Shown piece after piece: positions 10,040-21,638 of a stretch of 64,000 nucleotides of DNA. Below the pieces are notes generated by a model. It worked only from the letters and a program-made list of their open reading frames with translations. It made no database searches and was not told the origin of the DNA. Position 1 is the first letter of the stretch. Each line of letters opens with the position of its first letter. The position numbers and the translations under genes were made by a program. Source of the stretch: Bidens hawaiensis (Eukaryota > Streptophyta > Magnoliopsida > Asterales > Asteraceae); assembly GCA_021521415.1 (NCBI GenBank), contig JAIQDT010001137.1, positions 496,001 through 560,000 of the forward strand, read 5' to 3'.

Positions 10040-13000
10040 CTATATGGTTCTCTGTGATTTGGTTCGTCTGGATTCTGATTCTGATTCTGATTCCGATTCC
10101 GATTCGCTATCATCGTCGTAATTGGATCTCTCGACTTCCAGACCTTTTATCAAAGAAATGCTGTGTGGAAGATGAGTTATGCCTGTATCCCTAATATCTA
10201 ATGATTGTAAACAGCCTAAATTACCCAGTTCCTCAGGCAATTTCTCAATATTCTTACAACCTTGAAGTTTCAACTCTTTGAGACGTTTCAATTTACAGAT
10301 GCTGCTTGGAATTTCTCTTAAATTGGAGCATAAATTCATTTCTAATACCTCCAAAGATTCTAATTCACCAACATCCTCTGGTAATTTCTCAAGACTATCA
10401 CAACTATAAAGACATAGGGTTTTCAGACGTTTCAACATACAAATGCTATTAGGGAGATGTTTAACTTTTGTACCATATAAATCTAGGTATTCTAAACATT
10501 CCAATTGGCCAAGGTCCTCTGGCAATTCCTCTATGTCAGTGGATGCAAGGTAAAGAGCTGTCAAATGTTGTAGACTACAAATGCTTCCTGGAAGACTCTT
10601 AAGTCTTGTGCAAAAAGAGAGAGATAGAGAGACAAGGTTATGAAGATTTCCAATTGATGAGGGTATTTCTGATATATAGAAGTTATTTGAAAGATCCAGC
10701 TGTAGCAAACGATTGTTGGAGTGCCCTGTGACTATACAACCAGGGAATTCCCTTAGATCTAATCCCCTTACATTAAGAAACTCAAGTGATTCCAACTCCT
10801 CGATAAATGATACAGACCTCAAATTGCTGCAGCCATCTAAGTTTAGGTAGACTAGGCTTTTTAGACATCCCTCGACCACGTCAAGTTTTACCAAATCTTT
10901 ACATTTATAAAGATTTAACCTCTCGAGTTTGGGAGTCAGCCCAAGGTCAAGGCTCCTCAACTTTGAATTACTCAAGTCAAGGAATTTGAGCTTCTTCATA
11001 ACCTATCACAAGATGAAAAGAGAACAAAATAAGGGAAACATATATCAGTAGTATAACATTCAAATTTCACCAACCAACCATATTACCTTTCCCTCTTCCC
11101 AAAGATGATTGATGTTGCTTCTAGGCATTTCAAGTGCAACAAGATTATTTGCTTCAAACGTTTTGGGTAAACACCAGTGGGGGTAGTTGTACCAATACAG
11201 ATATCGTAGAGAATTTGGAAAGTATCGACAGGCTCCATCAATCCTCACACAGTCATCAAAATCATCGTTGAGCTCTGCGTGGTTCACAATTAGGCATCCA
11301 AGTTTCTTCATGTTTTCAAGACCTTCTAAAAAAATAGTAGGGGTAATTCTTAGATATACACATCTTGCTGCTCCACTACCCTGCAATTCAAGAACAATGA
11401 TCGTAAAACTTGAGTTATGATTAATGAAAATTTTGTGAGTTTCATCTCCACCTTACATATAAAGTGGAGTCTTACCGAGTTATTAGCCAAGACACGCTCG
11501 ATTTCCTCCTGAACCCATAATCGGCTATATCTACAGGGCTCATCTGGATGCTCACGACGTACAATATTCATCCCCATTTCTACTAGATGGTCATGCATTT
11601 GTATATATGAACCATAAATATTTTTATCTACAGTTATTAGAGATTTTTGCTCAAGAACTCTTAAGCCATTTATAGCATGAAAACCACAGCTTTCAAGCAT
11701 TCTTATTGCCTTGTCTTCGTTCCAGTATCTAAGGAAGCATGCCACATCTAGGAATATTTCCTTGCAATCATCTTCCAGGCTTTCATAGCTTATTTCCAAT
11801 ATTTTCAGAGTTTCCTTCAATGGAATCGTTTTGAGTCTTGCTAGTGCATCTCTCCATTGAGGCTTGGTTTTACTACAAAGAAATGAACCCAGAACTTTGA
11901 TTGTCAAGGGTAGACCAGCAGCATAACGTATAACTTCGAGCGATTGTTTTTCATACTCGTGAGCTGGAATATCATTCCCAAATGCGTGCCTACTGAATAG
12001 GCAAATCGCTTCCTCATTCGATAACAAATTGGCATCATGGATCCACTTCACTCTATCACAGTTCAGCACCTGCACATCTCTGGTTGTAATTATAATTCTA
12101 CTTCCTGGCTTGAACCAATTAAGATCACCTGCTAATGCGTCAAGTTGATCTGCATGATCCACATCATCGAGAACAACCATAACTTTTTTACCACACAACT
12201 TCTTTCTCATTAAGTTTCTCCCTTCATGAACACCACTAACACTAATGCTCTCCTTTAAGACATCTTTAAGGACTTGTTTTTGCAGCTTCTTCAAACCAGA
12301 CTGAGAGGTTTTTTCCCTCACGTTCTCAACAAAGCTTTTGCCATCAAAATTAATGGACAATTTATCAAATATAGCACGTGCCAAAGTTGTTTTCCCTGCA
12401 CCTCCCATGCCCTTGATGCCTATCATGCGAACATCACTTAAACCAATCTCTAAAGACTGATCCAGAGCTTGCATTCTTTGTTCCATGCCCACTAAATTCT
12501 TGTCAACAATAATATCATTGAGATTTAACTCAAATGAAACCTTCTCAACAATTAATTTTATGACTTTAGCTTCATCCCTGTAGATCCGCAGAAGAAAATT
12601 CAATTAATTAAGTTGCACAAGAAGCCACACGAATAATTATTTTTTAGGTCTATACTGCACTATTTGTAAAGCAAGTGTGCATATTTTATGTTTTAATGTT
12701 CATCTTTCAACAAGACTTAATTATACTTCTATAATTTGACAATAGAACATGAGATATTGAAGGAATTTACCCATCAGCGGTCTTCCTCAAATCCCAACCA
12801 GACAAATTGGCTGCTTGTTTAAGAGCCTCTCTCCACTCTCCAACTTCTGACTCATTCTTGTCCGTATGTATGGCAAGGGCTTTTCCAACTGGTCCAGTTT
12901 GTTTTCGGACTTCAGAGGGATCCACATCGTAGAACACGGGAAAAGCAATATGCTCGTTCGTCTTGTGACACCGCATGATCTCCAGAAGCTCGTTTAAACA

Positions 13001-13228
13001 CCATGATGAAGAAGCATAGTGTTTGGAAAAAACAATAATGTAGACTCTAGAGTCTTGCAAGAGCTCATCATTGATCTTTTTTCCTTTCTCGTCGTCCTTG
13101 AACGTGTTAATACCTTGGTGCTCAAGAGCAGCATAAAGATGACCGACAAAGGTCTTGCGAGTGTCTTCACCACAGAAGCTCAAAAACACGTCGAATTGGT
13201 TTGGAAGGTATGAACTTGAAGAAGCCAT
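10040..13228 (-). CDS. TIR-NBS-LRR (TNL) disease resistance protein
   Basis: TNLs are intracellular immune receptors whose TIR domain signals after effector recognition. Four exons fit the splice signals and keep frame: 13228-12771 (TIR), 12577-11476 (NB-ARC), 11380-11087 and 11002-10040 (LRR), giving about 938 residues. The start chosen encodes MASSSSYL just before FDVFLSF; a longer upstream frame exists but lacks family support. Visible motifs are P-loop GMGGAGKTT, kinase-2 VMVVLDDVDH, RNBS-B GSRIIITTRD, GLPL, FLDVACF and the MHD motif QMHDH. About ten LRRs follow. The C-terminus is an alternating Ser-Glu tract from a hexamer repeat (about 10070-10110) and then a short basic tail; the post-LRR domain common in TNLs is not seen. 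No internal stop was found, so it looks functional. The ligand cannot be told from sequence. Confidence 0.9.
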
Positions 13229-13419
13229 TGAAAGTATGCTAATGCTTGACAGATTATAAAAGATCAAATCTGTTTTGATGAAATTTTCTCCAGATGATGT
13301 AAGGAATGTTTTGATTGCAAAGAAAATATGATGAGCTTGAGCAAAGATGTGAACACAAGGAGATATTAAAGTCAATAATCCAAGCAATGTAATTTCCACG
13401 AAAGCCGTAGGCAGCAACT

Positions 13420-14179
13420 TGGATCATAAATACATGGGACCTATCTATTTAATTTAGGTTTACTTTTGAAAGCCACACAAGAAACCGACAAGCAACAACT
13501 TGGGTCCTAAATGGGCCATATCTCTTTGATTATTTTGTGTTTACTTTTCAAAGTCTTCTAATTGTATTTCATACACCCACCATGTTTGCACCTTGGCCCT
13601 AGCTGATAGAAATCAATGTCATGATAAATGAAAAAGTTAAAACATAAATTCATTTACATTTTATCGATTTATGAATACAACTCTTGTAATTATCACTCTT
13701 CTTAAATTCTTCGTATATTTATAGGCAAATAGATAATCTATGAAGGGGCGAGACGACACAAAAGTTTAATTATTTGATTCTAAATCGTTCTATTAATAAT
13801 GAGTGTTTACATCGCTATTTATAGTTTTCGAAAGGGTGCAAACCCTTTGGTAAAGCGACGTGTGTTGTTTGGGGAATCAACCGCCCAAACTTACTAAACA
13901 ATACATTTTGATGCTAATTACACAATAATGCCTTAATTTCTATTAATTACATAATAGTTTGGATAAAATCTAAATTATCAAGTCCAACAATCTATAAATA
14001 CTCTTTATGGTATATTTATATTGCCTTTAAGATAACCAACAAATTATCAATTAAAAAGCCAAATTCACATCCCCTAACTTATTGTTCTTAATCACATGTA
14101 TATATATGTTTCAAGGAAAAAAAAGCATATGTATGAAATATTATCAGAATTAACACAATTTAGTGAAAGAAATGGTTAT
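13420..14179. other. Spacer between TNL and SGPP pseudogene
   Basis: This AT-rich stretch contains the TNL promoter side (13229-13450) and, at about 13730-13890, a sequence with a TATTTATAG motif and GC-richer flanks that resembles part of an LTR. No boundary or open frame supports a firm call. Confidence 0.4.
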
Positions 14180-14692
14180 TCAATATGAAGAACCAACTAA
14201 TCTACAAATATTTAACAACTTTTGTTGTATCATCTCTTGTAGATTTTCCCATAATTTAGGGTTGTTATAATCCTTGATAACGAGCGATGCACCTGCATCT
14301 AGTAGCATTTGTTCAGGGTTTCTAGTAGCCATACCAACAGCCGCCATCCCGGCTCGATTAGCTGCTTTTATTCCAGAAACAGAATCCTAGGCAAAAACAC
14401 AAAAATAATCACATGAAATGTGTGATTTTGAGAGATGATTGAGTTGAGTTCATACCTCAAACACAAATGTGTGATTTGGGGAAACTTTAAGTGCATTTAG
14501 AGCCTTGAGGTACGGATCAGGAAAAGGTTTTGGTCTTGCACATTCTTCAGCTAGAACTATCACTTCAAAAAATCTTGTAGTTTAAGCATTGAAATCAGCA
14601 ACTCAGCATTTGATCTTGGAGCGTTCGTAACCGCAGCCCGTTTCAAGCCAAGATCTTCTACCCATTTGCATACGTCATTTAAGCCGCTTATA

Positions 14693-15185
14693 TGTGGGCA
14701 CACAAGAAGGCACAAGTTTTCTACAGATTGTTGGGCCACCAAGAAGGCACAAGTGCGGAAGATGGAGGTAGCAGAAATGAGAATGCTACGATGGATGTGT
14801 GGGCACAAAAGGTTAGACCGAATAAGAAATGATGTGTTTCGGGAGAGATTAGGGGTAGCGAAAATATCAGACAAGATAAGAGAGTGGAGATTGAGATGGT
14901 TTGGACATGTGAAGAGAAGACATTCGAAGAATCCTGTTAGATCCGTAGAAAACATGACTATAGAGGGGAGGAGGGGTAGAGGACGACCTAAATTGACTTG
15001 GGATGAGAGGATTAGGCGTGATTTGATAGACCTAAACCTCTCCGAGGACATGGTTGGAGATAGGAATTCTTGGAGAAGTAGGATTAAAGTTAAAGATTTT
15101 TAGGGAGAAAGGGAGCACCTTAAGGCTTCTATTTACCTTATTTTGGTCACACACCATATAGTATTATTATTATTTTATTATTACT

Positions 15186-15247
<62 letters not shown>

Positions 15248-15415
15248 CTCATTCACTATATATTGCCTCTTACATATGTATTACAGAGCTGAGGGTCTCT
15301 CTGAAAGCCACCTCTTTATCCCGTTGGATAGAGGTACGGTGTGCCTACATCCCACCCTCACAGACCCTACTTATAGCTTTGCTGTTGGTGGGACTTAATT
15401 GGGTATGATTGATTG
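14693..15415 (+). mobile_element. 5'-truncated LINE (RTE-like) with 16-bp target duplication
   Basis: A plus-strand open stretch (to the stop near 15101) encodes the C-terminal end of a LINE reverse transcriptase protein, with RMLRWMCGHKRLDRIRN, LRWFGHVKRR and GRGRPKLTW. A 3' UTR follows with an (ATT)n tract at 15160-15247, and the element ends in ATTGATTG units rather than poly(A), as in plant RTE-type LINEs. It is flanked by the 16-bp direct repeat ATTTAAGCCGCTTATA at 14677-14692 and 15416-15431. Only about 720 bp of the 3' end is present, as expected of 5' truncation during reverse transcription. It lies antisense inside exon 4 of the SGPP pseudogene. Confidence 0.9.
15162..15247. repeat. 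(ATT)n microsatellite in LINE 3' UTR
   Basis: More than 20 ATT/TTA units, broken once by ACTAGT. It is within the LINE 3' untranslated region and came with the element. Confidence 0.95.
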
Positions 15416-15589
15416 ATTTAAGCCGCTTATAGGTTCCAACTGTTCAGCTGCCAATCTGTTTATTTACAGGCTGGAGTTAAAATAAAAGTTGCATTTTAAA
15501 AAAGAACAACAGTACCATAAAGATTATAACTTTAAAAGGCATCGTGTATTTTAATGTGACAGAAAAACAGATCTGAATTTGTTAAACGG

Positions 15590-15765
15590 GTCAGAAACGA
15601 TTGACACAAGTATTAAATACTAACACGACACGATTAATTAAATGTGTTATTTCCTCAAACACAAACATGGACATGTTCATAAACGTGTTACACAACACAA
15701 CCCTTTTAACAAGATAAATATTACATGTTCAGTAACACGACACAACCAACGTAACATGGTTACTC
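15590..15765. repeat. ACACGACA-rich short repeat in SGPP intron
   Basis: The tract is dense in AACACGACAC, ACAACACAACC and GTGTTA motifs in both orientations, the pattern of a short non-autonomous transposon. The ends are not resolved. It is located in the intron upstream of SGPP exon 4. Confidence 0.35.
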
Positions 15766-16059
15766 AGAACTCCTATGTCAAAGAACATACCTTTTGACTT
15801 TTTATAGATTTGGTCATTTAAGGGCAAACTTACCAGAGCTTGCTTGAATAGTGAAACAAATTACCAGGGGAGCATACAAGCCGAGCCACTCGCTGTTGGG
15901 TTAATCGAATGTTCACGTGTCGCGGGTCAGAGGGTCAAATGGGTCAGCAGATTGCGGGTCAAGAGACTAATTAAATGGTCCAAGATGAAAAGGGTTTTTT
16001 AACATATTTATAGCATGCGTGAATTAGTGTGTAGTTTGGGGCCTTAACCAACACTCGCG

Positions 16060-16530
16060 AGTTACTCGAGATCAAATTGATAAAAGAACTTGAAATGAGC
16101 CGAGCCTTATCGAGTTTGAGCCAAGCCAAAGCATTAAATAAAGCTCGTTTAGTTATTGAGCCAAAGCTCTAGCCTTGTAAGGGATGATCGTTTAGGCTCA
16201 TCAAGCCTTAATGAGCTTAGTGTACTTTTGAGTTTTAACTTTTTTTTTAATTTCAATGTATTGATTTCCCACTGCACAGCCGAGCCCAAGCCGAGCTTTT
16301 GCTCGTTTAAGGTATTGAACGCGAGCCGAGCTTAGGCTCGTTAAGGTTTTATTATAGATGTAGAAAAAAATTAAATAAATGTATTAAATTTATTAAAAAT
16401 AATTATAAACGAGCTGTGCCCGATATGGGTTCGAGCTTGAAAATTGAGTAATGAACTGAACTCGAGCTTTTGAAAAAGAACTTGAAATGAGCTCTCGATA
16501 GTCAAAATGAGCCTAGTCGAGCTCGACTCG
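16060..16530. repeat. CGAGCTCG/GAGCCGAG-rich repeat in SGPP intron
   Basis: Many GAGCCGAGC, CTCGAG and GAGCTCGA motifs cluster at both ends of an AT-rich core. The right end, read in reverse, is GGTGCAAACGAGTCGAGCTC, a form typical of short hAT-like elements. No target duplication was located. The unit is intronic. Confidence 0.45.
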
Positions 16531-16547
16531 TTTGCACCGTTATAAGT

Positions 16548-16740
16548 TACCTTCTAAACAAAGCTTTTTAGTCATATGCTTGACCCATATGGATTATAAC
16601 CTTACATCTAAACAAAGCTTTTTAGGTCATATGGATTATAAACTTAGAACGTAACGCTTGACTTTAGAAAGTCAAAGCAAAGCAGTTGATAAACTAGTAT
16701 GGACATGATGATACAAATTACCTTCTAAACAAAGCTTCCT
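16548..16740 (-). repeat. Repeated copies of the SGPP exon-3 3' end
   Basis: The sequence at the exon-3 donor (TTACCTTCTAAACAAAGCTT on plus) at 16719-16738 occurs again at 16549-16568 and, slightly altered (TTACATCTAAACAAAGCTTT), at 16601-16620. The two upstream copies are followed by TTTAG(G)TCATATG. These are small tandem duplications just inside the intron and supply extra donor-like sequences. Confidence 0.7.
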
Positions 16741-17474
16741 TGTCAACCATGAAATTCATGGCCTTTTCAAACTCCCAATCGGGGAGAAGAACATTACAAA
16801 GCTCTTCGTTATGCTTGCCACTGATGTTGTTTATGAAGAATTCCTCATCGATAGGTGACCCATCATTAAATCCAATCTATAAGCATGAAAATGCAATATA
16901 TGCATGTTTTAATAATAAGATTCATGATGATAAAAACAGAGATCAAGCGGTTTAAGAAAGCTCTGCCTCTTGGAGCATATCACGGAAGGCGTAGTAATGA
17001 AGAGGATCGGAGTCACAAAGAGTTCCATCAATGTTGAAAAGGATTGCTTCAAGAGGAGCAATGGAAGATAATGAAGCATTGCTGCATCAATAAAGTTGAT
17101 TTGAAGGTCAAATGGACTGATTTCAAACTTTGAATTATATGAATATTTGTATTCTTTAATAAATAAACAGACCACCACATAAATGAATATAACAAATACT
17201 ACATATATATGCATTCAGGGTGCCAAAGTTGCAAGAAAATAGAAATAACTTGCAGGCTTAAATCCAATAACATTTGACCAATAATAATTTAGAATTCACA
17301 TTTAGTAATCTTATAAAAATAAAATCTAATAATGGAACCAAAATCGGTAGGCGATTGAGTGCTCGTTTTCCAGCCTCGATTCATATAACCGGCATTGAAA
17401 TACGCCTTTCCGACATTTTAACATGTGTAACCTTCGTTGCACGCATAACTAACGCCTAAACACACGTAACCTAT

Positions 17475-17830
17475 GCAGTCGATATCGCCGATATATCACC
17501 GATATATCAGTGATAAATCGGTTATCGGTCCCTTGACGATATATCAGTTAGAATATTGGTTTAGAATATTGGTACCGATAATATCAAAATATCGATATTG
17601 GACTAATATTTGACCAATAACCGATATTCCTGATATCAGTGTTTTAAGTCTTAATTAATTCTTACTGATTTTTAGAGTTTTGCAATTTGCAAAAGGTTCA
17701 TTTGTTAATGGTAGGAGACTACACTGAATTCTTAGTGTTAAATAATAAATTGCTATATATATGAATTTTACATGAAATTAAAATTACTGATATCTTAGAT
17801 ATCGGTCCTTCACCAATATCCGATATTTTT
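17475..17830. repeat. GATATCGG/CCGATATC-rich repeat
   Basis: A stretch full of the palindromic motif CCGATATC/GATATCGG and variants at both ends. The outer parts are roughly inverse of each other (ATATCGGTCC near 17520 and ATATCGGTCC near 17800). It is probably a short inverted-repeat element in the SGPP intron 1 region. The following 17910-18065 is a separate GGGTTCGG-type tract, read on minus. Confidence 0.45.
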
Positions 17831-18689
17831 TTAGCATTAACAGCTTAGCACGTAACCGGTGCCAAAACCAAAAGCAAAGCTGAAATGTACAAGAATTTCA
17901 TAAAAGAAATTTAAACCAGCCCGTTTTCACCCGAAACCCATTCTAACCCGTCCTGACCTGACCCTTTCGACCCAAACCCGTCGCGGCCCGAACCAAACCA
18001 AACTAACCCTTTTTTCGAATCGAGCCGTTCCGACATGTGACCTGAACCCGCCCGAACCGACCCATTTGATAGTCCAAATTTGTAGGTGACAAATTTGGAA
18101 TAAAACAGAAATAAATTGCAATAATATAGGGATCCTATCATTTCATCTATAACTAAACTTTTATTATCATTTATACAGATGAGCATGAATTTGTGTCACG
18201 AATGAATTCAAAGAACAAACAGAATAATGAATTTGTGAAGAAACATATTATATTATATATACCTGTTACTTGGGTCGGAGGTTGATGAAGCGGGTGTAAT
18301 CGTTGATGGGAAATGTGGTTTTGAGCGTAAAATATTATTATTATTATTATTATTGGGGAAGAGGTGAAGGCAAGTAGTGAGCGTTAACATTTGTGTTGTG
18401 ACTGTTTGGAGCTCTGTCGATTGTTTTCCTTCCATAGGCTTTGGGTGGAGGAAACATAACATAACATAACACCAAGCCAACCATGTTACTACTTGGATTA
18501 TTATACCTTGTTGGATCTTCTTATTCCCTTTTCAGTTAAATCTGATTTGTTAGTTTTAGGGCTATGTTTGGGATTCCCTTTTTACAGTTAATAATGAACA
18601 AATAAGAGTGCACGCACGTTGCAGCGAAGACACAACTGTGATTCGATTAGTAGCGCCTCGTTCGTGTACCAACATTTGCTATAGTTATA

Positions 18690-20391
18690 TTTGTTGGGTT
18701 TTAACAAGATTATCAAAGTCCATATAACCCATTATATGTAAAAACGCTGCGGATTAAAGTTTTTAAATCTTGTTAGTTTATTCATGTTAAAAACCGATTT
18801 TAAGATAAAACCCAAAACCCATATCCAAAAATGGGCATGCATGCTATCAAAACTAAAAACCAAGAACATATAAATTAGCATTTCTACCATAGAATGCTTA
18901 TTATTATTATTATTACCTTTAAAAGTAAGGTAGACGATGCTCTTTGAATGGAAGCCTTCAAAAACGAATGGCTCAAACTTGCATACCCTTTAAGCCACCA
19001 ACCAACACCTTGTAGCTAGGATTTTGACTTAATTTTAACCTCTCTTCTTGGTCCTCTTTTGGCGGAAAATTGAGAGAAAAGAAGAAAGAGTTCTTGCATA
19101 AGATAAAAGCTTACAGAGAGTTAACTGAGAGAAAAGAGTTATTAGCTTTTATGGATGTAAATAACCAAGATAAAATTGCATGTGTTTTGGTTGGGTAAGG
19201 CCTAAAGTGGCCAGCCACATGTGGGTCCCATCATGGGTTTTGAATTTCAAATATTGTTAAAATATCACATGCATCTTGTACTTGTTACATGCAACATAAT
19301 TTACATGTTATAAAGTTGATGCAACATGTACATGTATAACTCTTTTAAATGTTACTCAACCAAATAAATAATATTAAAATTAATCTCTCTAAAATAAATT
19401 ATCCATATAATTTATTATCCTTTCAAGTGCAATTGCTTAGGAAACCAATTTCCAAAATCAAGTGTTGATATTTATTTACTATGATCACATCATTTAAACA
19501 AATATCTATGGTTTGGGTATGACCCGACTTGCATCATAACGTACTAGCCACATCAATATTGTATGTGTCTTGGGCAGACCGAGTCCTACAATCTCCCATT
19601 TGCACAAGATACATAGAAGATTGATAATAGTGAATACCGCATAACTACGGTTCACTACCCCTAATACGTATGACGAAGTGTCATTCAATAACATCATCCC
19701 CTTCAAGTCCCTTACTTGAAATGATTTAGGTAAATTAATCATTTATCCCTTTGTCACAAATGTCATGTCAAATCCAGAGCATAGAGTGATCATTCTCTGT
19801 TGATTTAACTTAGCAAGCCTTAGACATTTTACTCTCAACTAATAAGAGGGACAAATCCCTTCTTGACTACATACGTCTCTCACAATCACCTTGTACTACA
19901 CCTGAGCCTAGTCTTATGTACTGTCATGTTTCAGAACAGCGAAGAACTAATTCAAAGTATATTTGGTGAAAATCAAGACCCAATATGTATCTCAGGTCGG
20001 AGGATAATATGATATTCACCTTTTACTCAAATTTTATTTATGATCAATCACAAAGATTCCATGTAGTAATATTTGAGATCGGGTCAATCAAATATTTGTA
20101 CCGCAGAATATCTATGAACCTTGGTAGCAATCCTTGCTCTATATTCATACCTTATGAATATCCACCAATCCAAGTTCATAATAGTTTTACTTTCATACTT
20201 GTTCCCACAAATATGACCGACTACGGACATTTAGAATAATTAACTTATTCACGGATTCAAACATGCTAAAATGGAACATAACTCAAAATGTCATAATCAT
20301 AAACCATAATCATGTTAATGAGTAAAACTACAACTGTTCCGATATCCAAATACAAAATTAGATCAAATCCAATCACTAGAATATTGAAGTC
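18690..20391 (-). repeat. Probable 3' LTR and UTR of the decayed copia element
   Basis: This lies immediately 3' (leftwards) of the minus-strand copia pol remnant. On plus it may start TGTTGGGTTTTA at about 18690, that is ...ACCCAACA on the element strand, a common copia LTR end. There is no open frame and the sequence is uniformly AT-rich with an (ATT)n tract at 18899-18916. The right boundary and target duplication cannot be set because the 5' end of the element is missing. Confidence 0.4.
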
Positions 20392-21205
20392 CTAAGGCAC
20401 AAGTGTGACCTTCATGCTTTGGCCTTTCAAGGAGCTCAGTGAGTGGATCCGCAATGTTTTGATCAGTGTGAACTTTGCGAATACATATTTTCCCTTCTCA
20501 ACTTCATCCCTTATGTAGTTGAACCTCCGCTCAACGTGCCTTGTTTTTTGATGTGCACGAGGTTCTTTGATTTGAGCAATCGCACCCTCGTTATCACAAA
20601 AGATCTCTAGAGGGTCCTGAATGGTACGGACCACCCCTAGGTCGGCAATGAACTTCTTTATCCACGCAGCTTCTTGTGCTGCCAATGAGGCGGCAATGTA
20701 TTCAACATATGTGGTGGACAACGCTACCACATCTTGTTTCGAGCTCTTCCAATAGACTGCCCCACCATTCATAAAGAAAACATATCCCGATTGTGATCGA
20801 CAATCATCTCGATCGGTTTGGAAGCTAGCATCCGTGTAACCTTTTACAATAAGCTCTTCCTCACCAGATCCGTATATTAGAAGCATATCCTTATCCCGTC
20901 TAAGGTATTTCAAAATACTCTTTAACAGCCATCCAATGACTATCTCCAGGATTCTATTGGTATCTACTTGTCATGCTCAAAGCGCATGACACGTCCGGTC
21001 TAGTGCATATCATTGCATACATGATGGATCCTATAGCTGATGCATATGGGATTCCTTTCATCCTTTCTTGCTCATCCTTTGAGCTTGGACATTGAGATGT
21101 ACTCAATATCGTTCCTCTTTGAATAGGTACTAGACCTTTCTTAGAGTTTTCCATCTTGAACCTTTTCAAGATTTTATCAATGTATGCACTTTGGTTCAAA
21201 CCTAT
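20392..21205 (-). pseudogene. Copia pol remnant: end of RT and RNase H
   Basis: On minus, 21199-20954 encodes the end of a Ty1/copia reverse transcriptase region (AYIDKILKRFKM, GSIMYAMICTRPD). From 20913 the RNase H domain follows (GYTDASFQTDRDD, CRSQSGYVF, YWKSSKQD, CDNEGAI). Between them there is a stop after SRYQ and a one-base frameshift before ILKYLRR, so the element is dead. The C-terminal residues after 20480 are poorly conserved. The remnant stops exactly at the CCTAT target duplication (21201-21205), beyond which the Ty3 LTR begins. Its continuation is found at 39180, about 18 kb away. Confidence 0.9.
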
Positions 21206-21638
21206 TGTGGCAACTGCCCAATCCGACCCGACCCAGGTACCCGTTTTCGAATCCGATTCTTTTAATGATTTAAAATTTGATTATTAATCTTTGTAAATTT
21301 AACATTAAATAAATTATACATATATATATATATTTTTATATTACCTACTAATAATAATAATTTCCTTTCCGCCGTCCCGCCTCTTTCTCTTTCTTGTCGC
21401 CGTCCCGCCTCTTTCTCTTTCTTGTCGCCGTCCCGCCTCTTTTCTCTCTTGTCGCCGTCCCGCCCCTCTGCTTAACCCTTAAGCCTTGAACCCCTTTTCT
21501 CTTAACTCTTTGCTTGACCTTTGGTTCTTCCCGCCTAAGGATGTCTGCGCAGCTCCACGCGCCAGACTCCTTACAAGGAAGCCTGCGCGAAGACCAGCTG
21601 TTCCTGCGATACGCAAGGCGAACTGTTCCCGCAGCGCG

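Larger units (their letters stand above)
14180..18435 (-). pseudogene. SGPP: SGPP-like HAD sugar-phosphate phosphatase (disrupted)
   Basis: Plant SGPP is a HAD-superfamily phosphatase of sugar and glycerol phosphates. Reconstructed exons are 18435-18263 (weak, N-terminal extension), 17081-16967, 16876-16722, 15455-14456 and 14386-14180, ending at TGA 14182-14180. Family motifs include APLEAILF, DGTLCDSDPLHYYAF, KRAAVTNAPRSNAEL, PKPFPDPYLKAL, HTFVFE and DSVSGIKA. The gene is broken in four ways. An antisense LINE sits inside exon 4. One base is missing after LQDF (near 14574), shifting frame. The exon-2 donor is GC (GAG then gcagag). The catalytic nucleophile Asp of motif I is Asn (FNIDGT). 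The remaining splice sites are canonical and phases agree, so decay is recent enough to read the whole gene. Exon 1 rests only on a matching splice phase. Confidence 0.85.

Noticed and set aside
10807..10989. Plus-strand open frame in the TNL region
   Set aside because: Antisense shadow of the LRR exon, which is in frame and spliced consistently.
20392..21199. Copia RT/RNase H as an intact coding gene
   Set aside because: A stop after SRYQ and a one-base shift before ILKYLRR separate the two frames, and the element is split by the Ty3 array.
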